NCBI RefSeq assembly: GCF_000733125.1
Contig: NZ_JPHU01000001.1
Coordinates: 372,001 to 436,000, forward strand
DNA length: 64,000 bases
DNA from: Parvularcula oceani
GTDB taxonomy: Bacteria > Pseudomonadota > Alphaproteobacteria > Caulobacterales > Parvularculaceae
Reading direction: 5' to 3'
Made by a program: the position numbers and the translations under genes. The notes beneath the pieces are model-generated. The model saw only the letters and a program-made list of their open reading frames with translations, was not told where the DNA came from and searched no databases. Positions 9,783 to 17,635 of the stretch are shown piece after piece (the first letter of the stretch is position 1; every line of letters begins with the position of its first letter).

Positions 9783-9873
9783 AGGCGGCGCGGGCGGGCA
9801 GTCACGCGAACTTGCAGCCGCAGGAGCAGGGATTGGCCTTGCATTTCGCAGGTGCAGCACGCTCATTCGGGCC

Positions 9874-11100
9874 ATGACACCCAGGACAGAACGCCGCCGC
9901 AATACCGAGATGATCGTCATCCTCGGCGCCCTGACAGCCTTCACGCCGCTGTCGGTGGACATGTACTTGCCGGCGCTGCCGGCCCTCGAGACCGAGTTCC
10001 ATACAACGACCGCCGCGGCCCAGCGCACGCTGACGGCCTTCTTCGCCGGCTTCGCGCTCGGCCAGCTCTTCTACGGCCCGCTCAGCGACCGGTATGGCCG
10101 CAAGCTGCCGCTCTATGTCAGCCTGTCGCTCTTCGCCATTGCCTCGGCGGCCTGCGCGCTGGCCCCCGACGTCGCCACCTTGAGCGGCGCCCGCTTCATG
10201 CAGGCCTTCGGCGCCTGCGCCGGCGCCGTGATCGCGCGCGCGGTGGTGCGCGACGCCTATCCGCCCGAACGCATCGCGGAGATCTATTCGCTCCTGATCC
10301 TCGTCATGGGCGTCGCGCCGATGCTGGCGCCGCTGATGGGCGGCGCGCTGATGACACTGTGGAGCTGGCACGCCATCTTCTGGGCGCTCGCCCTGCTCGG
10401 CGCGCTCTCCTTGCTGCTCGTGCGCTTCCGCCTGAGGGAGACCCTGCCGCGGGAGCGGCGGAGTGCGCTCAGCCTGCGCGGCGTGCTGAGAGGATATGGC
10501 AGGCTTCTCGCGGCGCCGACCTTCCTTCTGCCCGCGCTCATCGGCGGATGCAGCATGGCGGGCATGTTCGCCTATATCGCCGGATCGCCCTTCCTCTTCA
10601 TCGAGCGGTTCGGCTTCTCCGAGACGCAGTTCGCCTGGTTCTTCGGGGCCAATGCGATGGGGCTGATCGCCGTCTCCCAGATCAATGGCCGGATCGCGGG
10701 CGCGAACCCGGCCCGTCCGATGATGGCGGGGATCGGCATCCAGGTGCTCGCTTCGGCCGGCCTCCTCCTCGCGGCGGTGAATGGCTGGGGACCGCTCGGC
10801 CTCATCCCGCCGCTCTTCGTCTTCGTCGCCTGCCTCGGCCTCGTCTTTCCCAATGCCACCGCCCTCGCCATGATGTCCCACGGCAAGGATGCGGGCATGG
10901 CCTCCGCCCTCATGGGTACGGTGCAGGCCAGCCTCGCCGCCCTGTCGACCTTCCTCATAGGCCCCCTCGAAAGCAGCTTCGGCGGCGCATGGCCGATGGT
11001 CGGCGTCATCGTCGCCTGGAACGGCCTCGCCCTCCTCCTGGCGCTCGGGCGCAGCCAGAGCCGACGGTCTCCCGCGCCTGCAAAAGCCGCAGCGGGATGA
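9874..11100 (+). CDS. Bcr/CflA-family multidrug efflux transporter (MFS)
   Basis: A 408-residue MFS drug/proton antiporter with about twelve membrane helices. Motifs of the Bcr/CflA subgroup are clear: FTPLSVDMYLPALP in helix 1, the loop 2-3 motif GPLSDRYGRK, and RFMQAFGACAG in helix 4. It is expected to export drugs or metabolites from the cytoplasm; no substrate can be assigned. It is followed by about 240 bases leading to rpoH. Confidence 0.88.
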   Translation: MTPRTERRRNTEMIVILGALTAFTPLSVDMYLPALPALETEFHTTTAAAQRTLTAFFAGFALGQLFYGPLSDRYGRKLPLYVSLSLFAIASAACALAPDVATLSGARFMQAFGACAGAVIARAVVRDAYPPERIAEIYSLLILVMGVAPMLAPLMGGALMTLWSWHAIFWALALLGALSLLLVRFRLRETLPRERRSALSLRGVLRGYGRLLAAPTFLLPALIGGCSMAGMFAYIAGSPFLFIERFGFSETQFAWFFGANAMGLIAVSQINGRIAGANPARPMMAGIGIQVLASAGLLLAAVNGWGPLGLIPPLFVFVACLGLVFPNATALAMMSHGKDAGMASALMGTVQASLAALSTFLIGPLESSFGGAWPMVGVIVAWNGLALLLALGRSQSRRSPAPAKAAAG

Positions 11101-11243
11101 GCCTGTCCGCCGCCACGCACCCTACCGGGGCAGGCTCGCACTTGGCTGCCAGAGCACGGCAGACACGGCCGCGGGCGAGGTCGGCTGCAATGCAGGAGCC
11201 GGCTCGACCCGCCGCCTGCCCTGGCGCGTTTGCGGGGTCTTCA

Positions 11244-11272
11244 CTTCAAATCCCGGCGAACTGGCCCCATAT
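11244..11272 (+). promoter_or_regulatory. Sigma-32-type (heat-shock) promoter upstream of rpoH
   Basis: A -35 element CTTCAAA (11244-11250) and a -10 element CCCCATAT (11265-11272) are separated by 14 bases. This is one mismatch from the CTTGAAA / CCCCATNT pattern recognised by RpoH-type sigma factors. It lies about 70 bases before the rpoH start codon, so it would let RpoH drive its own gene, as established for Caulobacter rpoH. Confidence 0.75.
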
Positions 11273-11340
11273 TGCATGACGAAGGGAAGGGCTTGCGCGT
11301 GTTTCCCACACGCCAGCCGGGAAGAAAGACACTCACATTC

Positions 11341-12252
11341 ATGGCGAACGCACTGACGACGACGAGCGGCGCCGCTCTCACGCCCGAGGGCGGGCTGAGC
11401 CGCTATCTTTCCGAGATCCGGAAATTTCCGATGCTCGAGAAGGATCAGGAATACATGCTGGCCAAGCGCTTCAAGGAGCATGGCGACCCGGATGCGGCCC
11501 AGCAGCTGATCCAGTCCCACCTGCGCCTGGTGGCGAAGATCGCGATGGGCTACAGAGGCTACGGCCTGCCCACGGGCGAGGTCATCTCCGAGGGCAATGT
11601 CGGCCTGATGCAGGCGGTCAAGAAATTCGATCCCGAAAAGGGCTTCCGCCTCTCCACCTATGCGATGTGGTGGATCCGCGCCTCGATCCAGGAATATATT
11701 CTGCGCTCCTGGAGCCTCGTGAAGATCGGCACCACGGCCGCGCAGAAGAAGCTCTTCTTCAACCTGCGCAAGATGAAGGGCCAGATCGACGCGCTCGAAG
11801 AGGGCGATCTGCGCCCCGAGGATGTCGAGCAGATCGCCACCCGCCTCGGCGTCAAGGAAGACGAGGTCATCTCGATGAACCGGCGCATGTCGGGCGGCGA
11901 CAACTCGCTCAACGCCCCGATGCGCGTCGGTGAAGAGGGCGGCGGCGCGGAGTGGCAGGACTGGCTCGTCGACGAGCAGGCCGTCGATGCCGAGGCCGCG
12001 CTCGTTCAGGACAATGAGTTCGACACGCGGATGGAGCTTCTCCAGGAAGCCATGGCCGGCCTCAATGACCGGGAGCGCCACATCCTGACCGAGCGGCGCC
12101 TGACCGAGGAGCCGCGCACGCTCGAGGACCTGTCGACCGAATACGGCGTCAGCCGCGAGCGGATCCGGCAGATCGAGGTCCGCGCCTTCGAGAAGCTCCA
12201 GAAGGCGATGAAGAAGCTCGACAAGGACATGCGGGCGGAAACGCTGCACTGA
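11341..12252 (+). CDS. rpoH: RNA polymerase heat-shock sigma factor RpoH (sigma-32)
   Basis: A 303-residue sigma-70-family factor directing transcription of heat-shock genes. Region 2 is well conserved (SEGNVGLMQAVKKFDPEKGF, then STYAMWWIRASIQEYILRSW), the RpoH-specific box appears as KKLFFNLRKMK, and region 4.2 has the helix-turn-helix YGVSRERIRQIEVRAFEKL. I chose 11341 (MANALTT) because it matches the usual RpoH N-terminus; longer in-frame versions lack family similarity. A sigma-32-type promoter lies directly upstream. Confidence 0.95.
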   Translation: MANALTTTSGAALTPEGGLSRYLSEIRKFPMLEKDQEYMLAKRFKEHGDPDAAQQLIQSHLRLVAKIAMGYRGYGLPTGEVISEGNVGLMQAVKKFDPEKGFRLSTYAMWWIRASIQEYILRSWSLVKIGTTAAQKKLFFNLRKMKGQIDALEEGDLRPEDVEQIATRLGVKEDEVISMNRRMSGGDNSLNAPMRVGEEGGGAEWQDWLVDEQAVDAEAALVQDNEFDTRMELLQEAMAGLNDRERHILTERRLTEEPRTLEDLSTEYGVSRERIRQIEVRAFEKLQKAMKKLDKDMRAETLH

Positions 12253-12278
12253 CCCGGCGCATCGGCTAGAGGGGCGCG

Positions 12279-13394
12279 ATGATCCGCGCCTCCCTAGCCC
12301 TGCCGCTCTGCCTGCTGTCCGTTCTCGCTCCGGCCGCCGCCGATCCGCTGCAATTCGGATCGGGAAGCCGTTTTCTTGCCCTGCGGCCCTTCGTGCAGGC
12401 CGATCTCGCCATCGCAACCGATGTTCCGGCGGGCTTTCCGACCGATCGGGCCGACCTGAACGTCGCCCGTCTCTACGCCGAAGCGCGGCATGGCCGGCTC
12501 GGCGCCCGCTTCTCCTACGACTTCCAGGACGAAGCGCGCGTGACCATGGCCTACGCATCCTATTCCCCGACGGATCGTATCGAGTTCCGCCTAGGCCAGC
12601 AGGACGAGCCCTTCTCGCTCGTCGACCTGTCCGGCCGCAGGGCCCAGACCATGATCGACGGAAATGAAGCCGTCGCGCTGGCGCCCGGCGACAATGTCGG
12701 CATCGTGGCCGTTCATGACGGGGAGCGGCACACGCTCTCCGCCGGCCTCTTCGGCGGCGATCTGCAAACGGGCGTCGGCGCCGAAGGCCTCGCGGTCGCC
12801 GGGCGGGCGGTCTGGAACCCCACCGGCAGAGGCGAGCGCCTGACACACCTCGCCATCGCCGCGGCGAGGCGGTCCGGGCGCGATCTGCGCGCCGGCTTCG
12901 TCAGTCAGGTCGGGGCGAACCTCCTCCCGCGGGAGCTGGTCTCGGTCGGCGCATTCGAGGATGTCGACCGGCTGGACCGTCTCAACCTCGAAGGCGCCTT
13001 CCGCTTCGGGTCCGTATCGGCGCAGTCGGAGGTCACATTCGTGGCCGTCGACCGGCGGACCGGGTCGGACGAGTCTCCGCTCGGGGTCTATCTTCTGGGA
13101 TCGTGGATCCTCACGGGCGAGATCCGGCCCTATGCCGGGGGCAGCTTCGGCCAGATCGTGCCCGATCGGCCCGTCTTCTCCGGCGGATACGGCGCCTGGG
13201 AACTCGCGGCGCGGATGGACGGCACCGATACCGATGGCGGCGGCAGGACGCTGAGAGGCACGCTCGGGCTCAACTGGCACCTTTCGCGCCGGCTCCGGCT
13301 CGGCCTCAACGCCTCCCACACGGATATCGAGGGCAGCCCCAGCGGCCTGTCTTCGGTCAGCGGGACCTTCCTTCGCCTGCAATACGCTCATTGA
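12279..13394 (+). CDS. Outer-membrane porin, OprP/OprO-like
   Basis: A 371-residue protein with a signal peptide (cleavage near PAAADP), alternating beta-strand pattern throughout, and a C-terminal strand ending in an aromatic residue followed by AH, all consistent with a trimeric porin. The stretch RLYAEARHGRLGARFSYDF and the later RIEFRLGQQDEPF resemble the phosphate-selective porin O/P family, in which substrate varies. It starts 27 bases after rpoH and could share its transcript. Function in phosphate uptake is not demonstrated by the sequence. Confidence 0.75.
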   Translation: MIRASLALPLCLLSVLAPAAADPLQFGSGSRFLALRPFVQADLAIATDVPAGFPTDRADLNVARLYAEARHGRLGARFSYDFQDEARVTMAYASYSPTDRIEFRLGQQDEPFSLVDLSGRRAQTMIDGNEAVALAPGDNVGIVAVHDGERHTLSAGLFGGDLQTGVGAEGLAVAGRAVWNPTGRGERLTHLAIAAARRSGRDLRAGFVSQVGANLLPRELVSVGAFEDVDRLDRLNLEGAFRFGSVSAQSEVTFVAVDRRTGSDESPLGVYLLGSWILTGEIRPYAGGSFGQIVPDRPVFSGGYGAWELAARMDGTDTDGGGRTLRGTLGLNWHLSRRLRLGLNASHTDIEGSPSGLSSVSGTFLRLQYAH

Positions 13395-13459
13395 GCAGCA
13401 TGCTTGATTGCAGAGGTCCGCGCTCGGTACCGTCGCTGCGACGATAGAAGGATATATCC

Positions 13460-14794
13460 ATGATCCGCACGCTTCTCAGCGCGAGCGCTGCCCTCGCGCT
13501 CTGCCTTCCGGCCGCGGCCGCCGACCTCAACGAGGCGGTCGAGGCCGATTACGAATATCTCGAAGCGCTCTACGAGCACTTCCACCAGAACCCCGAGCTT
13601 TCGTTCCAGGAGACAGAGACTGCCAAGCGCCTCGCAAAGGAGCTGCGAAAGGCGGGCTATGACGTCACCTCCGGCGTCGGCGGCACGGGCATCGTCGCCG
13701 TGATGGAGAACGGCGAGGGGCCGACCGTCATGCTGCGGGCGGACATGGACGGCCTTCCGGTCGAGGAGCAGACCGGACTGCCCTATGCGTCCGAGGCGCG
13801 AGGGCCGAACCGCGACGGCGAGATGTTCCCGACCATGCACGCCTGCGGTCACGACGTGCACATGACGAGCCTCGTCGGCGCCGCGCGGCAGCTGGCCGAG
13901 AGAACGGATGACTGGTCGGGCACGCTGATCCTGATCGGCCAGCCGGCCGAGGAGCTGGGCCTCGGCGCGCTCGCCATGATCGAGGATGGGCTCTATGAGC
14001 GCTTCCTGACGCCCGATTATGTCGTCGGCCTGCACGATTCGGCGAGCCTTCCGGCGGGCAGCATCTCCTACACGCCGGGCTGGGCGCTCGCGAATGTCGA
14101 CAGCGTCGACATCCGGGTGAAGGGCATTGGCGGGCACGGCGCCTATCCCCACACGACCAAGGATCCGATCGTGATCGCGAGCCAGATCGTCAACAACCTG
14201 CAGACGCTGGTCAGCCGCGAATTGTCTCCGCTCGACCGGGCCGTGGTCACCGTGGGCGCGTTCAATGCGGGCTCCAAGCACAACATCATTTCCGATGAGG
14301 CCCACCTGCAGCTGACCGTCCGCAGCTTCGACGACGCCACGCGGGAGAAGCTCCTGTCCGGCATCGCGCGCATCGCCCGCGCCCAGGCTGTCTCGGCCGG
14401 CCTTCCCGAGGAGCTGATGCCGGTGGTCGAGGTCGAGGAACCCTACACCCCTTCCACCTTTAACGATCCCGACCTCACCCAGCGCATCGCGGGCGTCTTC
14501 CGCGAACAGTTCGGCGAGGACCGCGTTCAGGAAGCCCCGCCGGTCATGGGCGGAGAGGACTTCAGCCAGTTCGGCCGCACGCCGGAGGACGTTCCGGCCG
14601 TCATCTTCTGGGTCGGCGCGGTCGAGCCGGAGCGCTTCGCAGCAGCGCAGGATGGCGGAGACGCCCTGCCCTCGCTGCACTCTCCCTTCTTCGCACCCGA
14701 TCCGCGCCCGACACTGACGACCGGCGTGGAGGCGATGACCGCGGCTGCGCTCGATCTTCTGGGGAAGCCCGCCTCGCAACGCGCGGGCGACTGA
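13460..14794 (+). CDS. Secreted M20-family amidohydrolase (aminoacylase/hippurate hydrolase type)
   Basis: A 444-residue zinc-dependent amidohydrolase that removes acyl groups from N-acyl amino acids or cleaves related amides. It has a signal peptide (MIRTLLSASAALALCLPAAA), so it is periplasmic or secreted. Metal and catalytic motifs are present: LRADMDGLPV, HACGHDVH, the glutamate pair in QPAEEL, and HSPFFAPD near the C-terminus. The start is backed by AAGGA 8 bases upstream. A strong hairpin terminator follows the stop codon. Confidence 0.9.
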   Translation: MIRTLLSASAALALCLPAAAADLNEAVEADYEYLEALYEHFHQNPELSFQETETAKRLAKELRKAGYDVTSGVGGTGIVAVMENGEGPTVMLRADMDGLPVEEQTGLPYASEARGPNRDGEMFPTMHACGHDVHMTSLVGAARQLAERTDDWSGTLILIGQPAEELGLGALAMIEDGLYERFLTPDYVVGLHDSASLPAGSISYTPGWALANVDSVDIRVKGIGGHGAYPHTTKDPIVIASQIVNNLQTLVSRELSPLDRAVVTVGAFNAGSKHNIISDEAHLQLTVRSFDDATREKLLSGIARIARAQAVSAGLPEELMPVVEVEEPYTPSTFNDPDLTQRIAGVFREQFGEDRVQEAPPVMGGEDFSQFGRTPEDVPAVIFWVGAVEPERFAAAQDGGDALPSLHSPFFAPDPRPTLTTGVEAMTAAALDLLGKPASQRAGD

Positions 14795-14801
14795 CAAGAG
14801 A

Positions 14802-14831
14802 AAACCCGCTGCCATCTCTGGCAGCGGGTTT
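14802..14831. terminator. Bidirectional hairpin terminator
   Basis: Perfect 13-bp inverted repeat: AAACCCGCTGCCA (14802-14814), loop TCTC, then TGGCAGCGGGTTT (14819-14831). The A- and T-rich ends give both strands a short U-run. It sits between the convergent M20 amidohydrolase and VPLPA-CTERM-like genes. Confidence 0.9.
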
Positions 14832-14884
14832 CCGCGTAAGGACGCCGGCGGAGGGTCCGGCGCTGCAAGGACTACGCTTATCGC

Positions 14885-15463
14885 TTAGGCGAGCTTGCGC
14901 TTGCGGCGCGCGATCGCACCACCCACGAGCGCCGTACCGAAGAGCAGGCCAGCGGCCGGCACCGGAACAGCCTGCGCGAGGATGTTGATGTTGTAGTTGG
15001 CTTCCTGACCGAAGTCCTCGAACACCGTGCCGGTGACGACGAAGTCGACCATGGTGCCCGGCGTCAGATCGACGAGGAAGGTCGTGTTGCCGTCAATATC
15101 CACGCCTGCGGCGTCGGTGATATTGAAGGTCTGCGCGTCCATGCCTTCGACGAAGAAGGTGATGGCGAGGTTCATGATCCCGGCGCGAAGACCGTTGCCG
15201 AACCGAACGTCAACGGCCGTGTCGCCGCCGATGATGCCTTCTGCGACCATGAACGAACCGACGTCGTTCAGCTCGTCCAGGTCGGAGATGTCGTTGTTGT
15301 CGATATTGACAGGCGATCCGACATCAAGGGTCGGAGCGACGGCGGGCACACCGCCCGATTCGCCTTCCGGACCCGTCACCATGACGGCAGCGGAAGCGGC
15401 CGAAAGGCCGAACGCCGCAACCGAGGCGATGCTCGCGATACTCAGTGTCTTAAGCTTACTCAT
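14885..15463 (-). CDS. Exported protein with a VPLPA-CTERM-like sorting tail
   Basis: A 192-residue protein with an N-terminal signal peptide (cleavage near SAASAA) and a C-terminal tripartite tail: VPVPAAG, a hydrophobic stretch, then the basic end RRKRK. Such tails are substrates of exosortase-type transpeptidases in bacteria that make exopolysaccharide. The middle is acidic and beta-rich with many Asp, Asn and Thr, typical of these surface proteins. AGGGAG lies 7 bases before the start. No exosortase is encoded in the window. The body of the protein belongs to no family I recognise. Confidence 0.8.
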   Translation of the reverse strand: MSKLKTLSIASIASVAAFGLSAASAAVMVTGPEGESGGVPAVAPTLDVGSPVNIDNNDISDLDELNDVGSFMVAEGIIGGDTAVDVRFGNGLRAGIMNLAITFFVEGMDAQTFNITDAAGVDIDGNTTFLVDLTPGTMVDFVVTGTVFEDFGQEANYNINILAQAVPVPAAGLLFGTALVGGAIARRKRKLA

Positions 15464-15885
15464 ACTGTGCTCCCTTCATTGGCTCCGGGTGAAGCGACGC
15501 ACTCGCCCCGATGGTCCCGAAGTAACCACTTGGAAAGCATTCACGATGCCATCGCAATAGAACAAAGCACCGCTCACGCCGATGTTGACGAAAATACAAT
15601 CGGACGAAGACAGTTGACTGTTCTCTGCGCGTCAATGATGTGGAGTTCCTCCGTTAACCATAGAAAGAAGATAACGTTTACGTGAAACCGGACCTCCCTC
15701 ACGGCCTCGCAGACCCCTTTCGAGAATCGCTGACCCGCTGCGCAAATCCGGATTGCGCCAGATAGCGACGCCGCGGCCTTGATACAGGTTAAAGATCAGC
15801 GGACCGGACGTGAAAACGAAGAGAATTGGCCCCGGACGTCTTCCGGTGACTTGCATTCCGCTCCGAGCGGGAACAAAACGAGATC
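15464..15885. other. AT-richer divergent intergenic region
   Basis: About 420 bases between the VPLPA-CTERM-like gene (minus) and the radical SAM gene (plus). The middle (about 15570-15680) is clearly richer in A and T than its surroundings and probably holds promoters for one or both genes. I found no convincing open frame, repeat or hairpin. Confidence 0.5.
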
Positions 15886-17154
15886 ATGGCGATTTCGGCA
15901 CGACTCATTGAAAAGCTGCGGGTTTTGGCAGATGCCGCGAAGTATGATGCGTCCTGCGCATCGTCGGGATCGGCGTCACGCAACTCGATCGGCGGGAAGG
16001 GTGTGGGCAGCAGCGAGGGCATGGGGATCTGCCATGCCTATGCTCCCGATGGCCGCTGCATCAGCCTGCTTAAAGTATTGCTGACCAATTACTGCATGTT
16101 CGACTGCGCCTATTGCATCAATCGGTCGAGTTCGAATGTGAAGCGGGCCAGCTTCACGCCGCGGGAAGTCGCGGACCTCACAGTCGAATTCTACAAGCGC
16201 AATTACATAGAGGGCCTGTTCCTGTCTTCCGGGATCATTCGAAGTCCCGACCATACGATGGAACAGATCGTCGAGGTGGCCCGGATCCTCCGCGATGAAT
16301 ACGACTTCCGCGGCTATATCCATCTCAAGACGATCCCCGAGGCCGACCCCAAGCTGCTCGAAGAGGCGGGGCGGCATGCCGATCGCCTCTCGATCAATAT
16401 CGAACTGCCCTCGCGCCGCAGCCTCGAGGCGCTGGCGCCGGAAAAGTCGCGCGACGGGATTGAGGGCGCGATGGCCTCCGTCAAGACGCAGATCGACGGC
16501 GCGAAGTCCGAGGCCAGGAGCGCGCGGAAGCTGCGCCACAGAACGCCGCCGAAGCTCTTCGCCCCGGGCGGTCAATCGACGCAGATGGTGGTGGGCGCCG
16601 ATCAGGAGACCGATGCGCAGGTGATCGACACGGCGGCGGGGCTCTACGGCAAGCACCAGCTGCGCCGCGTCTACTATTCCGCCTATTCGCCCATCCCGGA
16701 TGCCAAGGCCGGTCTTCCCGTGCAGGCCCCGCCCCTGATCCGCGAGCATCGCCTTTATCAGGCCGACTGGCTGACCCGCTTTTACGGGTTCGACCCCAAG
16801 GAGATCACCGCCACTCTCAAGGGCGGCATGCTCGACCTCGACCTCGACCCGAAGACCATCTGGGCGATGCAGAACCGGGGCTTCTTCCCGCTCGACATCA
16901 ACACCGCCGACAGGGAGGCGCTGCTGCGCGTTCCGGGCCTCGGCGAGAAGGGCGTGGCCAAGATCCTCGCTGCCCGCTCGCAGGGCGTGCTCCGCTATGC
17001 CGACCTCGCACGGCTCGCGGCGAGCGTGAGGAAGATCAAGCCCTTCGTTATCACGCCTGACTGGCGCCCCGGCGGCCTTCTCGACGCCGCCAGCCTCGAA
17101 GCACGCTTCCGGCGCAAGGCCGAGCAGTCCGATCTCTTCGCCGCTGCGGCGTGA
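15886..17154 (+). CDS. Radical SAM protein linked to UdgX (putative DNA modification/repair)
   Basis: A 422-residue protein matching the radical SAM family that co-occurs with UdgX-type glycosylases. The 4Fe-4S/SAM motif is C70-x3-C74-x2-C77 (CMFDCAYC), following ICHAYAPDGRCISLLKVLLT. The C-terminal part has a helix-hairpin-helix DNA-binding element around 337-365 (NTADREALLRVPGLGEKG). Its reaction is unknown; the DNA-binding element and genomic pairing point to DNA repair or modification. It heads a three-gene unit with a small coiled-coil protein and UdgX. Confidence 0.9.
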   Translation: MAISARLIEKLRVLADAAKYDASCASSGSASRNSIGGKGVGSSEGMGICHAYAPDGRCISLLKVLLTNYCMFDCAYCINRSSSNVKRASFTPREVADLTVEFYKRNYIEGLFLSSGIIRSPDHTMEQIVEVARILRDEYDFRGYIHLKTIPEADPKLLEEAGRHADRLSINIELPSRRSLEALAPEKSRDGIEGAMASVKTQIDGAKSEARSARKLRHRTPPKLFAPGGQSTQMVVGADQETDAQVIDTAAGLYGKHQLRRVYYSAYSPIPDAKAGLPVQAPPLIREHRLYQADWLTRFYGFDPKEITATLKGGMLDLDLDPKTIWAMQNRGFFPLDINTADREALLRVPGLGEKGVAKILAARSQGVLRYADLARLAASVRKIKPFVITPDWRPGGLLDAASLEARFRRKAEQSDLFAAAA

Positions 17155-17201
17155 TGGCCGGGCCGCTGGCGCAGCTCCGCCTCGTTTCCTAGGTGTCCGA
17201 A

Positions 17202-17627
17202 ATGTCCGATGATGATCGCAAGGCATGGGCAGCGCGGCAGGAGGCCTTCGATGCGGCCCTCGCCAAACAGCGCGAACGCGAGAAGAAGCGGCGCGAGCGC
17301 TCCGCCCGGAACGCGCAGCGCAAGATCGCGAGGCTCAAGGCCAAGCTGACCGAGATCGGCGAGATCAGCGAATTCGAGGAAGAGTTCGCCGGCTCCGTGG
17401 CGGAACGCCTCGAGACTTACGGCTCGGCCTTTTCCGACCCTTCGCTCGGCAGGCCCGGCGACGCGCTCTCCTCGAGCCAGAAACGCGTTCTCGCCCGCAT
17501 GAACAAGAAGGCGAAGGATGCGCGCAAGGCCGCCAAGGCCGCGGACGCCGAAGCGGCGCCGAAAGAGGATGAGGAGGATGATCCCGCCTCCGGGGCGAAT
17601 GTCGTCCGCCTCTTCGAGCGCCGCTGA
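17202..17627 (+). CDS. Small charged coiled-coil protein between the radical SAM and UdgX genes
   Basis: A 141-residue, highly charged protein. Residues about 5-60 are predicted-looking coiled coil rich in Arg, Lys, Glu and Ala; a second basic helix (KKAKDARKAAKAADAEA) is followed by an acidic tail. No enzymatic motif is visible. It lies 47 bases after the radical SAM gene and 8 bases before udgX on the same strand. The start at 17202 is preferred over a GTG at 17193 because of its TAGG spacing. I do not recognise the family. Confidence 0.72.
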   Translation: MSDDDRKAWAARQEAFDAALAKQREREKKRRERSARNAQRKIARLKAKLTEIGEISEFEEEFAGSVAERLETYGSAFSDPSLGRPGDALSSSQKRVLARMNKKAKDARKAAKAADAEAAPKEDEEDDPASGANVVRLFERR

Positions 17628-17635
17628 CACTGCTC

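Noticed and set aside
9802-9930. Cys-rich minus-strand peptide ending CKANPCSCGCKFA, metallothionein-like
   Set aside because: No ATG, GTG or TTG start with a ribosome binding site in frame; the frame is antisense to the start of the Bcr/CflA transporter gene. Probably a chance frame, though the cysteine pattern is striking.
14802-14831. Perfect inverted repeat considered as an attachment or recombination site
   Set aside because: It lies between convergent genes with A/T-rich ends and a 4-base loop, which is fully explained as a bidirectional terminator.
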